A DNA stretch of 54,956 nucleotides, taken from assembly GCA_050302275.1 (NCBI GenBank), contig JBNLAT010000016.1:1-54956 (forward strand), in the 5' to 3' direction. Position 1 is the stretch's first letter, and every line of letters starts with the position of its first letter. The position numbers and the translations under genes are program-made. A model generated the notes under the pieces. It had not been told where the DNA came from and did not search any database. It was given only the letters and a program-made list of their open reading frames with translations. Below, piece after piece: positions 31,932-40,965 of this stretch. The stretch comes from JAPHTQ01 sp050302275. Lineage in GTDB: Bacteria > Pseudomonadota > Gammaproteobacteria > Thiohalomonadales > Thiohalomonadaceae.

Positions 31932-34643
31932 CTAGGCTACCTTGCCATGACACTGTTTGTATTTCTTTCCTGACCCACAGGGGCAGGGTTCATTACGTCC
32001 AATCTTACGTCCATCACGAACAAACGGCTGTGCGTGTTCGTCCGCCTCATCCCCAGTTGGAGTTTCATCGGCGGCAAAACTGCTGGCCTCACTGTGCTCG
32101 TATTTCATTTCACTCGCTTCACGACGCTGTTGCTCAACGGCCGCCACATCATCTTCCGCCTTGACCTCTACGCGGGAGACGATTTTGATAACATCGTATT
32201 TAATCCGGTCAAGGAGTTGAGTAAACAGTTCAAAGGCTTCGCGCTTGTACTCCTGCTTGGGATTCTTTTGTGCATAACCACGCAAGTGAATCCCCTGACG
32301 AAGATAATCCATCGCTGCAAGATGTTCCTTCCACAGGGTATCCAGTACCTGCAACATAATGGCCTTCTCGAAGTGACGAATAACCTCACTACCGGCCTGC
32401 TGTTCCTTGGCGGCGTAGAGTGATTCCATCTCGTTAAGAATCCGTTCACGCAGGGATTCTTCGTGCAGGGTACTGTCTGTTTCCAGCCAGCCACGGATAT
32501 CAAATTTGGCAGCAAAGTCATCTTCCAGACGTGTTTCGAGTCCAGCAACATCCCATTGTTCTTCGATACTCTGTGGTGGAATATATTCATTGATGACCGC
32601 ATTTACCACATCGTGACGAATAGCCTGAATCATCTCAGATACATCATCCTCTGCCATCAGTTCGGCACGCTGTTCATAAATAACTTTACGCTGGTCATTA
32701 GCGACGTCGTCGTATTCGAGCAGGCTTTTCCGAATATCGAAGTTATGACCTTCCACTTTGCGCTGGGCATTCTCAATGGCGCGGGAAACCCAGGGATGCT
32801 CAATCGCTTCGCCTTCCTGCATACCAAGACGCTGCATAATTGCAGACACCTTGTCCGAGGCGAAGATGCGCATCAAATTATCTTCTAGAGAAAGATAGAA
32901 ACGTGTCGAACCTGGATCACCCTGACGGCCTGAACGGCCACGCAACTGGTTATCGATACGCCGTGACTCATGGCGCTCTGTACCAATGATATGCAAGCCG
33001 CCCGCATCAAGCACACGTTGATGCCGTTCATGCCATGCCGCCTTTTCTTTTTCGATATCAGCTTCCGTTGCGTCTTCACCCATCGCAGCTATCGCCGCAT
33101 CCAGGTTACCACCCAGCACAATATCGGTACCACGACCGGCCATGTTGGTCGCAATAGTCACCGCACCAGGACGACCAGCCTGTGCGACGATCTCGGCTTC
33201 GCGGTCATGCTGTTTGGCATTCAATACTTCATGTTTAATACCCGCCTTCTTGAGCAAGTCAGATAGATATTCGGATATTTCGATGGATGTTGTACCCACC
33301 AACACAGGTTGTTCACGTTTATGGCAATCCTGAATATCTTCGATGATCGCGTCGAACTTCTCCCGCGCACTCAGGTAGATTAGATCACCCATATCATTAC
33401 GGATCATGGGACGATGCGTTGGGATAACCAGAACCTCAAGATTGTAGATTTGCTGGAATTCGTAGGCTTCAGTATCGGCAGTACCCGTCATACCCGATAA
33501 TTTGTTATACAGGCGGAAGTAGTTCTGGAAGGTAATCGATGCCAGGGTCTGGTTTTCGTTTTGTATCGCGACGCCTTCTTTCGCCTCAATGGCCTGATGC
33601 AAACCATCCGACCAACGTCTGCCAGGCATGGTCCGACCAGTGAACTCGTCTACGATCACAATCTGGTCATTACTGACGATATAGTCTACATCCTTCTGGA
33701 AGAGCACGTGAGCCCGAAGTGCCGCGTTAACGTGATGCATTAAGTTGATATTTGCCGCATCGTAAAGCGAGTCACCTTCAGCCAGCTGACCTTGTTGTAG
33801 CAGCAGGTTCTCAATATGCTCGTGACCTTCTTCGGTCAGGTATACCTGCTTTGATTTTTCGTCAACGGTGAAATCACCTGGGCCATCCTCTTCCTGGACC
33901 TTCTTCAGTTGAGGCACCAGTTTATTGATACTGGTGTAGAGGCTGGAACTGTCATCGGCCTGACCAGAAATGATTAACGGTGTGCGAGCCTCGTCGATCA
34001 AGATGGAGTCCACTTCATCGACGATAGCAAAGTTCAGTTCACGTTGCGCTTTTTCTTCCAGGCTAAACGCCATGTTATCGCGCAGGTAGTCAAAACCGAA
34101 TTCGTTATTGGTACCGTATACGATGTCACAGGCATAGGCCTGCTGTCGCTCCTCCTGATTAAGACCATTAACAATAACACCTGTTGTCAGGCCAAGGAAT
34201 TCATATAACTTTCCCATCCACTCCGCATCTCGGCGTGCCAGGTAATCGTTTACCGTGACTACATGAACGCCTGTGCCAGGCAGGGCATTCAAGTACGCCG
34301 GCAAGGTCGCCATAAGCGTTTTACCCTCACCGGTACGCATTTCAGCGATTTTCCCCTGGTGCAGAGTCATGCCACCTATCATCTGTACATCATAGTGACG
34401 CATGCCAAAGACACGTTTGCCTGCCTCACGGACGACCGCAAAGGCCTCAGGCAACAATTCATCGATTGTTGTGCCAGCACCGATACGTTCTCTGAATTCG
34501 TCGGTCTTGGCACGCAGGGCATCATCACTCAGCGACTCGAATTCAGCTTCCAGCGCATTGATTGACTCCACCGCTTTTCGCATGCGTTTGACAGCACGAT
34601 CATTGCGGCTGCCAAATATGCTGCTAAATAATTTGGTAATCAT
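31932..34643 (-). CDS. secA: Preprotein translocase ATPase SecA
   Basis: A 903-residue motor of Sec export (E. coli SecA is 901). Walker A is in MRTGEGKTL (about residues 102-110), Walker B in the DEVDSILIDEARTPLI block (about 209-224). The second nucleotide domain has ATNMAGRGTDIVLGG (about 498-512) and the arginine-finger region QLRGRSGRQGDPGS (about 568-581). The C-terminal zinc tail CPCGSGKKYKQCHG binds SecB and lipid. An AAAGGCAG ribosome-binding site precedes the ATG. It is preceded by a hairpin in the short gap after capA and is probably head of secA-argJ-mutT. Confidence 0.98.
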   Translation of the reverse strand: MITKLFSSIFGSRNDRAVKRMRKAVESINALEAEFESLSDDALRAKTDEFRERIGAGTTIDELLPEAFAVVREAGKRVFGMRHYDVQMIGGMTLHQGKIAEMRTGEGKTLMATLPAYLNALPGTGVHVVTVNDYLARRDAEWMGKLYEFLGLTTGVIVNGLNQEERQQAYACDIVYGTNNEFGFDYLRDNMAFSLEEKAQRELNFAIVDEVDSILIDEARTPLIISGQADDSSSLYTSINKLVPQLKKVQEEDGPGDFTVDEKSKQVYLTEEGHEHIENLLLQQGQLAEGDSLYDAANINLMHHVNAALRAHVLFQKDVDYIVSNDQIVIVDEFTGRTMPGRRWSDGLHQAIEAKEGVAIQNENQTLASITFQNYFRLYNKLSGMTGTADTEAYEFQQIYNLEVLVIPTHRPMIRNDMGDLIYLSAREKFDAIIEDIQDCHKREQPVLVGTTSIEISEYLSDLLKKAGIKHEVLNAKQHDREAEIVAQAGRPGAVTIATNMAGRGTDIVLGGNLDAAIAAMGEDATEADIEKEKAAWHERHQRVLDAGGLHIIGTERHESRRIDNQLRGRSGRQGDPGSTRFYLSLEDNLMRIFASDKVSAIMQRLGMQEGEAIEHPWVSRAIENAQRKVEGHNFDIRKSLLEYDDVANDQRKVIYEQRAELMAEDDVSEMIQAIRHDVVNAVINEYIPPQSIEEQWDVAGLETRLEDDFAAKFDIRGWLETDSTLHEESLRERILNEMESLYAAKEQQAGSEVIRHFEKAIMLQVLDTLWKEHLAAMDYLRQGIHLRGYAQKNPKQEYKREAFELFTQLLDRIKYDVIKIVSRVEVKAEDDVAAVEQQRREASEMKYEHSEASSFAADETPTGDEADEHAQPFVRDGRKIGRNEPCPCGSGKKYKQCHGKVA

Positions 34644-34679
34644 ATTGTTCTGCCTTTACGGGAATTAATTGCATCAACA

Positions 34680-34709
34680 GAGTACGGTAGCTCTCGCTAC
34701 CCGTTACTC
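34680..34709 (-). repeat. Hairpin in the gap between the capA-like gene and secA
   Basis: Arms 34680-34691 and 34696-34709 pair with a short bulge (core six-base stem GGTAGC/GCTACC, loop TCTC, extended by GAGTA/TACTC). The right arm contains the stop codon of the capA-like gene. No T-run follows on the minus strand, so it is not a clear terminator. It may attenuate or process the transcript before secA. Confidence 0.55.
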
Positions 34710-35900
34710 ATTTTTCGCCAGAGGTGAGATACCCCCTAAGCTATCACTCCCGGGAGATGAACCAGACGCCAGAGAAGGCGTGGCAATACGGATGGTGCCC
34801 CGCTGATCGATGATCAGCGGGGTGTGAGGAAAGTCAGTCTGAGTAAGCTCGGCAATAATACGGGCAGCGGTATGCTGCTGATCAGGCAAAGTACCAACTT
34901 CACGTTGCTGTTTCGCCGAAACAATTTTGCCGCCCTGAAAGCGTCCGGTCCGATCAATATCGGCGACGAGCAGTGGCGCGACGCCATTGTGACCACGAAT
35001 ATTGATGCCCCAGTGGGTGGAAAAATTACCCAGGCTATAGGCAATCAATCGATCCTGATAAAGCTCCAGAGCACGCGGAACATGAGGACCATGGCCGATG
35101 ACCAGATCGGCCCCCGCATCCACCGCCATGTGAGCAAATTCCACAACATCACCGCGATCCTCGCCATGAAAAATCTCATGCTCGAAGGGAATTCGCATTC
35201 TGTCGTCGCCTTCCGCACCACCATGGAAAGAGACGATGACAATATTGTGCTCGTTTGCGAGTTGCTGAATTTGTCTCTTTGCCCGAACCAGATCGAGCAT
35301 ATCGTTTGCACCCTTGAATGGCGCAAAAGCGATCACAGCAACAGACTGTCCTTTGACCTGGAGAATGGCAACATCACCATCGCGACCACTATGGGCAATA
35401 CCCGCCTCACGCAGGATCGCCATACTGCTATCTCTACCGATCTCACCAAAGTCACGGGCGTGATTATTGGCAAGGCTCAGGACATCGAAACCTGCGTTCT
35501 TTAATTGTTCAACAAACCGGCTGGGGGTTCGAAAGAGGTAACAAGTTTTTCCGGAAGCACACTGCTTAACCGGCTCACCACCGTCCAACAGTGTTCCTTC
35601 AAGATTTCCAAAGGTGATGTCAGCCTGCTGCAAATCCTCCGTCATTGCCTGCAACAGATGCAGATCTTCCGTGGGTAAACGATCCTCTGGATAATCACTG
35701 CCCAGCATAATGTCGCCAACAGCGGCAATACGCAGATTTTGTGGCGTCTCCTGACTGTCGACCGCTGCATCGCGCATAGGGTTACTGGAACAGGCAGCGA
35801 GAACGAAAGAGAGGCAAAGGGCGACACCACGGGCCGAATAGCGAGTACCCGAAAGTGTTTGGTTATTATTGATGCCCGGTTTGTTATTTCTAAATGACAT
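34704..35900 (-). CDS. CapA-type metallophosphatase-like lipoprotein
   Basis: A 398-residue protein from the ATG at 35900 (longer frame to 35954 has no ribosome-binding site). It has a basic start, a hydrophobic stretch and a lipobox LAAC (near residue 37), so it is anchored in an outer or inner membrane leaflet. The CapA/PgsA domain shows AAVGDIMLGSDY (about 61-72), FGNLEGTL (about 96-103), SLANNHARDFG (about 142-152), SFHGGAEGD and GHGPHVPRALELY (about 262-274). Family members take part in poly-gamma-glutamate or capsule export. No pgs/cap genes are nearby, so the role here is uncertain. It is followed by secA. Confidence 0.85.
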   Translation of the reverse strand: MSFRNNKPGINNNQTLSGTRYSARGVALCLSFVLAACSSNPMRDAAVDSQETPQNLRIAAVGDIMLGSDYPEDRLPTEDLHLLQAMTEDLQQADITFGNLEGTLLDGGEPVKQCASGKTCYLFRTPSRFVEQLKNAGFDVLSLANNHARDFGEIGRDSSMAILREAGIAHSGRDGDVAILQVKGQSVAVIAFAPFKGANDMLDLVRAKRQIQQLANEHNIVIVSFHGGAEGDDRMRIPFEHEIFHGEDRGDVVEFAHMAVDAGADLVIGHGPHVPRALELYQDRLIAYSLGNFSTHWGINIRGHNGVAPLLVADIDRTGRFQGGKIVSAKQQREVGTLPDQQHTAARIIAELTQTDFPHTPLIIDQRGTIRIATPSLASGSSPGSDSLGGISPLAKNE

Positions 35901-35947
35901 ATTGTTCACTTGCCAATAACGGGATGGCAGGCTTATTAAACGACAAA

Positions 35948-35967
35948 GCCGCATCCAACGATGCGGC
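35948..35967 (-). terminator. Probable terminator of the M23 peptidase gene
   Basis: A perfect eight-base stem (35948-35955 with 35960-35967, loop CAAC). On the minus strand it is followed by a short, interrupted T-run (TTTGTCGTTT). It lies 50 bases after the M23 stop and before the capA-like gene. Confidence 0.7.
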
Positions 35968-36016
35968 CTGTTTGCTCCTCAACGGGAGCATTCGCTGTCC
36001 ACAGCGAGGTGGACAA

Positions 36017-36943
36017 TCAATTAGATGCGTAGAGATACTTGCCCGGATCAACGGTTCGACCATTTACCCATACTTCAAAATGCACGTGCGGTCCGGTTGA
36101 ACGACCGGTCGATCCCATCTTAGCAATCAGCTGGCCCTTCTTGATGGTATCGCCCACCTTGACCAGTGTTTCCTTGCAGTGGCCATAGCGTGTGACATAA
36201 CCGTTACCGTGGTTGATCTCGACCATATTACCGTAACCGTAACGCTTGCCAGACCAAGTCACAACACCTGCGGCAACGGACATAATCTCGCTACCATCCT
36301 TACCGGCCAGGTCTACGCCCTTGTGGAACTCCGGCTTGCCAGTGAAGGGGTCATTACGAATCCCGTAGGCAGAAGATTGCCAACCTTTGGCAATAGGACG
36401 GCCTGCAGGCAGTACTTCAGCCTGCAGATTACGATTCATAATCATTGATTCCAGCACATTCAGCTGCTTATCGCGATCATCAAGCTGCTGCGACAACTCA
36501 TTGAGCTGCGCCATAAAGTCGTCCACTTTTATAGTGGTGCCAGTCGCAGCCTCTTCCGGACCACCCTGTGCAGGCGGGGTCGAAAAGTCGAACTCGCCAC
36601 TATCCAGACCCGCACTACGGGTCAAACGCTGACCCAGTGCATCAAGACGAATAACATGCGCCTGCATCTTGCCCAGGCGCAGCGTCAACGCGTTCAGATT
36701 CTCATCAGCGACACGTTTGGCTTCAGAAATTTCAGCCTGTTGTTTGTCCAACTCTGCATTCACGGCAGACGCCAGAGCCAGCGGGTCGACTGGTGCATCT
36801 TTACGACCCAGTTGATAACCGCCATACAGCGCCAGTACAGGCAGGGCAATGAAAATCACCGCGGCAATCGCGACGACTTTGCCTCGATCAAGACTCAGGC
36901 AGCCGGAACCGCCAAGACGTTTGGATACCAGTAGTACGTTCAT
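36017..36943 (-). CDS. Membrane-anchored M23-family peptidoglycan DD-metallopeptidase
   Basis: A 308-residue protein with one N-terminal membrane anchor (about residues 23-42), a long helical, probably coiled-coil stretch (about 60-180) and a C-terminal LytM/M23 domain. The zinc ligands fit His208 and Asp212 in FHKGVDLAG and the HVH pair at 286-288 in TGPHVHFEVW. It should cut peptide crosslinks or, if used as an activator, control amidases during division. It sits near the end of the dcw cluster, divergent from dciA and with its own terminator. Confidence 0.92.
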   Translation of the reverse strand: MNVLLVSKRLGGSGCLSLDRGKVVAIAAVIFIALPVLALYGGYQLGRKDAPVDPLALASAVNAELDKQQAEISEAKRVADENLNALTLRLGKMQAHVIRLDALGQRLTRSAGLDSGEFDFSTPPAQGGPEEAATGTTIKVDDFMAQLNELSQQLDDRDKQLNVLESMIMNRNLQAEVLPAGRPIAKGWQSSAYGIRNDPFTGKPEFHKGVDLAGKDGSEIMSVAAGVVTWSGKRYGYGNMVEINHGNGYVTRYGHCKETLVKVGDTIKKGQLIAKMGSTGRSTGPHVHFEVWVNGRTVDPGKYLYASN

Positions 36944-36997
36944 CTATACTCTGCCCATATTTTTGTGTTGCATAACAACAGTTTGTACCATAGAGAC
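36944..36997. promoter_or_regulatory. Divergent promoter region of the M23 gene and dciA
   Basis: A 54-base gap between divergent start codons that must hold or overlap both promoters. It is AT-rich. I could not pick a -35/-10 pair with confidence for either direction (TTGCAT with TACCAT is the best on the plus strand, at poor spacing). Confidence 0.4.
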
Positions 36998-37459
36998 ATG
37001 TCGATCAATAAAGCAAAGACATTACCCGAACTTTTTACCGGCCAGGAGAACAGCTCACTGGACGGAGTCATTCGTCGCGGTCGGCAACTCCAGGGACTCA
37101 ACACCCTGATCAGCGAACTGCTGGGAAGCGAACTGGCGGCGCACTGCCAGCTGGCCAATATCAGGGACAAAGCCCTAATCCTCACCGCCGATTCTGCCGC
37201 CTGGGCCACTCGCGTACGCTATATGGCCCCGCAACTACTACAAAAACTTCGAAGTGATGAGCGGTTAAACGGGATAGACAGTGTACACGTCAAAATCACA
37301 CCACCCGTCTCACCTGCAGACACCTCCCACCCCATTCGGCGTGCCTCCATGTCGGCAAGCGCCTCGGAATGTCTCAGCCAATGTGCGGAAGGAATCGAAG
37401 ATCCGCAACTCAGTGCCGCATTACGCCACCTGGCCAAGCGAAAACGGCCAGATAGTTGA
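36998..37459 (+). CDS. dciA: DciA-like helicase-associated protein (DUF721)
   Basis: A 153-residue basic protein, with the ATG at 36998 chosen over one at 36965 on family length. The DUF721 domain occupies about residues 12-100 (segments LDGVIRRGRQLQGLN, LGSELAAHCQLANI and AWATRVRYMAPQLLQKLR). DciA replaces DnaC/DnaI as a partner for loading the DnaB replicative helicase in most bacteria. It lies between the M23 gene and lpxC, its usual place, and ends in a hairpin. Confidence 0.9.
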   Translation: MSINKAKTLPELFTGQENSSLDGVIRRGRQLQGLNTLISELLGSELAAHCQLANIRDKALILTADSAAWATRVRYMAPQLLQKLRSDERLNGIDSVHVKITPPVSPADTSHPIRRASMSASASECLSQCAEGIEDPQLSAALRHLAKRKRPDS

Positions 37460-37475
37460 GTATCTGACCGTTATA
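37445..37475 (+). terminator. Terminator at the end of dciA
   Basis: Ten-base arms (37445-37454 with 37461-37470, one mismatch, loop GTTGAG) overlap the dciA stop and are followed by T-rich sequence (TTATAGTTGTTCTT). The next gene, lpxC, is convergent, so the hairpin may also serve the opposite strand. Confidence 0.65.
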
Positions 37476-37482
37476 GTTGTTC

Positions 37483-38394
37483 TTATCCCGCTGCCACCGG
37501 CTGCATGTAAGAAATAGGCGCCTCTTTCGGATCTTCGAAAGTCACCAGTTCCCATGCGTCTTCATTTGCCAGCAGGGTACGTAACAGTTGATTGTTCATG
37601 GCATGGCCGGACTTGTGCCCACTAAAGGCACCGATCAGGCTATGACCAAGCAGGTAGAGGTCGCCGATGGCATCAAGCACCTTGTGCTTGACGAACTCAT
37701 CTTCGTAACGCAAACCGTCTTCATTCAGAATCCGGTAGTCGTCAACGACGATGGCATTGTCCAGGCTACCACCCAGCGCAAGGTTGCGTGCCCGCAGCGA
37801 CTCCAATTGACTCATAAAGCCAAAGGTACGCGCACGGCTCACTTCCTTGACGAAGGAGATGGTGGAGAAATCGATTTCCGCCACCTGACTACGGCAGGTA
37901 AAAACCGGATTATCGAAATCAATGGAGAGGGAGACCTTGAAACCGCTGAACGGATCGAACTGCACCCATTTATCACCATCTTCCACTCGCACGGTTTTCT
38001 TAATGCGAATAAAGCGTTTGGGTGCGTTCTGTTCAACGATACCAGCTGACTGGATCAGGAATACGAATGGGCCCGCGCTACCGTCCATGATCGGCACCTC
38101 GGCAGCACTCAGATCGACGTACGCATTGTCGATACCAAGCCCGGCCATGGCGGAAAGGAGGTGTTCGACGGTGGAGATGCGTACATCACCATCTGCCAGC
38201 GTCGAGGAGAGAGTGGTTTCACCCACATTTTCCGCTTTGGCCTGAACTTCCACTACAGGGTCCAGATCGATGCGACGGAAGATAATGCCGGCATCAACAG
38301 GAGCAGGACGCAGGGTCAAATAGACCTTTTCACCGGTGTGCAGACCGACGCCGGTCGCACGGATGACATTTTTAAGTGTTCGTTGGCGAATCAT
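37483..38394 (-). CDS. lpxC: UDP-3-O-acyl-N-acetylglucosamine deacetylase
   Basis: A 303-residue zinc deacetylase (E. coli 305), the committed step of lipid A synthesis. The start is the ATG at 38394, giving IRQRTLKN as in E. coli; the frame runs further up to 38457. Zinc ligands are His in STVEHLLSAMAGLG (about 79) and HKVLDAIGD (about 238-246, His and Asp), and the catalytic region closes with GHKSGHAMNN. It follows ftsZ by 126 bases in the same direction, as is usual at the end of the dcw cluster. Confidence 0.97.
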   Translation of the reverse strand: MIRQRTLKNVIRATGVGLHTGEKVYLTLRPAPVDAGIIFRRIDLDPVVEVQAKAENVGETTLSSTLADGDVRISTVEHLLSAMAGLGIDNAYVDLSAAEVPIMDGSAGPFVFLIQSAGIVEQNAPKRFIRIKKTVRVEDGDKWVQFDPFSGFKVSLSIDFDNPVFTCRSQVAEIDFSTISFVKEVSRARTFGFMSQLESLRARNLALGGSLDNAIVVDDYRILNEDGLRYEDEFVKHKVLDAIGDLYLLGHSLIGAFSGHKSGHAMNNQLLRTLLANEDAWELVTFEDPKEAPISYMQPVAAG

Positions 38395-38520
38395 TGACCC
38401 CATAAACCCCTGAATTTGCAGGCACTCTGCCCCATTATCGGACGTGCATGGTACCACACAGGGATTACCCCTGCCTAGTGAAAGGATTCACAATTCCTGA
38501 CAATTTCGCCCGGAGACGAG

Positions 38521-39663
38521 TCAGTCAGCCTGTCGGCGGAGAAACGCAGGAATATCGAGATATTCCATACTGTTATCAGCCGCCTTATCAGTTGTGACCT
38601 CTGCACTACCCGCCTTGTTCCGCAAAACGGTCGGACGGTCGTAATCCACGTCATGCTTCTGTTTATTTACCACCAATTTGACCGGCTGTTCTGCGACAGA
38701 CTCCGCACCTCGGCCAAGACCGGTAGCAACCACGGTTACCCGCAGCTCATCGTGCATTTCGGGATCGATGACTGTACCAACCACCACGGTCGCGTTATCG
38801 GAGGCGAATTCCTTAATGGTATTACCCACCTCTTCGAACTCACCGATAGCCATATCCAGACCGGCAGTGACGTTGACCAGGATGCCACGGGCACCGGAAA
38901 GATCGACATCTTCCAGCAGTGGGCTGGCTACGGCGCTCTCCGCCGCTTCGCGGGCACGATCTTCACCTGAAGCGACACCAGTACCCATCATCGCCATACC
39001 CATTTCCGACATCACAGTACGCACATCGGCAAAGTCGACGTTGATCAGGCCGGGACGGGTAATCAGCTCGGCGATACCCTGTACCGCGCCCAGCAGGACA
39101 TTGTTGGCCGCCTTGAAGGCATCCAGCAGAGTGACCTGCTTACCGAGCACGGTCAGCAGCTTCTCGTTGGGAATGGTGATCAGGGAATCGACGTACTTCT
39201 TCAGCTCAGCGATACCGTCATCCGCCACACCCATGCGCTTGTTACCCTCGAAGGGGAACGGCTTGGTGACTACGGCAACGGTGAGGATGCCCATCTCCTT
39301 GGCCACCTGGGCCACGATAGGCGCACCACCGGTACCGGTACCACCGCCCATACCGGCAGTAATGAAGACCATATCGGAGCCGGCCAGCGCCTCTTCGATG
39401 CGGTCCCGATCTTCCATCGCCGCCTGGCGACCGATATCAGGATTAGCACCGGCACCAAGACCCTTGGTGATATGGGTACCGATCTGAATTACAGTCTTGC
39501 TAGAGGCACGCTCCAGTGCCTGAGCATCAGTATTGGCGCAGATAAAATCGACGCCTTCAATCGATGCACAGACCATGTGCTCGACAGCGTTACCGCCGCC
39601 GCCGCCAACACCGACCACCTTGATAACAGCACTCTGGCTTTTGCTATCCATCAGTTCAAACAT
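38521..39663 (-). CDS. ftsZ: Cell division protein FtsZ
   Basis: A 380-residue tubulin-like GTPase that forms the Z ring. The ATG at 39663 has a strong GGAGGTG ribosome-binding site; the frame extends to 39702. Landmarks are GVGGGGGNAVEHM near residue 20, the tubulin signature GGGTGTGGAPIVAQ (about 103-116), and the T7 catalytic loop NVDFADVRTVM (about 204-214). The C-terminal peptide YLDIPAFLRRQ binds FtsA, and other partners such as ZipA. It follows ftsA by 48 bases. Confidence 0.99.
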   Translation of the reverse strand: MFELMDSKSQSAVIKVVGVGGGGGNAVEHMVCASIEGVDFICANTDAQALERASSKTVIQIGTHITKGLGAGANPDIGRQAAMEDRDRIEEALAGSDMVFITAGMGGGTGTGGAPIVAQVAKEMGILTVAVVTKPFPFEGNKRMGVADDGIAELKKYVDSLITIPNEKLLTVLGKQVTLLDAFKAANNVLLGAVQGIAELITRPGLINVDFADVRTVMSEMGMAMMGTGVASGEDRAREAAESAVASPLLEDVDLSGARGILVNVTAGLDMAIGEFEEVGNTIKEFASDNATVVVGTVIDPEMHDELRVTVVATGLGRGAESVAEQPVKLVVNKQKHDVDYDRPTVLRNKAGSAEVTTDKAADNSMEYLDIPAFLRRQAD

Positions 39664-39711
39664 ACAACACCTCCTCTCTCTCCAACGGGTCGCCCCGTCC
39701 ACAAAAGTTGT

Positions 39712-40947
39712 TTAGAAATTACCTTGAAACCAGCTCTTCATTCGTTGCATCACACTTTTCATTCCGCCTGCGCCGCCAAGTTCGCTAATTCCCTGGCCGC
39801 GGTTGTGCTGACCGAACAGCAACAGTCCTACACCAGTGGCGTAAATCGGGTTGCGTACTACGTCGACCAGACCACTCACTCCCTGCGGCACACCGAGGCG
39901 TACAGGCATATGGAAGATCTCCTCGGCCAGGTCGACCGCACCTTCCATCTTCGAGGTACCGCCGGTAAGGACGATGCCCGCGGCGCAGATATCTTCGAAA
40001 CCGCTACGACGCAGTTCCGCCTGAACCAGGGTGAACAGCTCTTCGTAGCGGGGCTCCACCACTTCGGCCAGGGTCTGACGCGCCAGACGACGCGGTGGAC
40101 GCTCGCCCACGCTAGGCACCTCGATGGTCTCGTCCGCATTGGCCAGCTGGGTCAGGGCACAGGCGTATTTGATCTTGATCTCTTCGGCGTTCTGGGTGGG
40201 GGTACGCATCGCTACGGCGATATCGTTGGTCACCTGATCACCAGCAATCGGAATTACTGCGGTGTGGCGAATCGCCCCTTCGCTGAATACCGCGATATCG
40301 GTGGTACCGCCACCGATGTCGACCAGACAGACACCCAGTTCCTTTTCATCTTCACTGAGCACTGCGTAACTGGAAGCCAGTTGTTCCAGAATGATGTCAT
40401 CCACATCCAGACCGCAGCGACGCACACACTTGATAATGTTTTGTGCCGCGCTCACCGCACCGGTCACCAGATGCACCTTTGCTTCGAGTCGTACACCGGA
40501 CATGCCGACCGGCTCACGAATGCCTTCCTGGTTGTCGATGATGAACTCCTGTGGCAGCACGTGGAGGATCTGCTGGTCCGCCGGGATCGCCACCGCCCGC
40601 GCCGCATCGATCACCCGATCCACATCACCGTGAGTCACCTCTTTTTCGCGAATGGCGACGATGCCATGCGAATTGAGACTCTTGATGTGGCTACCGGCGA
40701 TGCCAGCGTAGACAGAGTGGATCTGGCAGCCCGCCATCAGCTCGGCCTCTTCCACCGCACGTTGAATCGATTGCACGGTCGACTCGATATTGACCACTAC
40801 CCCTTTCTTCAATCCACGCGAAGGGTGGGAACCGATACCAATAATATCGACGCTGTTTTCATCGTTTATCTCGCCGACGATCGCCACCACCTTGGAGGTG
40901 CCGATATCCAGCGCAACGATTAATTTCTTTTCCGGTTTTTTGGACAT
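39712..40947 (-). CDS. ftsA: Cell division protein FtsA
   Basis: A 411-residue actin-like ATPase (E. coli 420) that anchors FtsZ to the membrane. It opens with VALDIGTSKVVAIVGE (residues about 10-25), carries the phosphate loop DIGGGTTDIAVF (about 208-219) and GGTSKMEG (about 340). The C-terminal amphipathic helix (MQRMKSWFQGNF) is the membrane anchor. A GAGG lies before the ATG. It is directly after ftsQ (18 bases). Confidence 0.98.
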   Translation of the reverse strand: MSKKPEKKLIVALDIGTSKVVAIVGEINDENSVDIIGIGSHPSRGLKKGVVVNIESTVQSIQRAVEEAELMAGCQIHSVYAGIAGSHIKSLNSHGIVAIREKEVTHGDVDRVIDAARAVAIPADQQILHVLPQEFIIDNQEGIREPVGMSGVRLEAKVHLVTGAVSAAQNIIKCVRRCGLDVDDIILEQLASSYAVLSEDEKELGVCLVDIGGGTTDIAVFSEGAIRHTAVIPIAGDQVTNDIAVAMRTPTQNAEEIKIKYACALTQLANADETIEVPSVGERPPRRLARQTLAEVVEPRYEELFTLVQAELRRSGFEDICAAGIVLTGGTSKMEGAVDLAEEIFHMPVRLGVPQGVSGLVDVVRNPIYATGVGLLLFGQHNRGQGISELGGAGGMKSVMQRMKSWFQGNF

Positions 40948-40965
40948 ATCCTCATTTCCTCCCGA

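Noticed and set aside
38456..38470. Short CAGGG/CCCTG hairpin between ftsZ and lpxC
   Set aside because: A five-base stem without a T-run; too weak to call a terminator.
39472..40923. 483-codon plus-strand frame across ftsZ and ftsA
   Set aside because: It is antisense to two certain genes; the translation is His-, Arg- and Thr-rich with no domain, the usual shadow of GC-biased codons.
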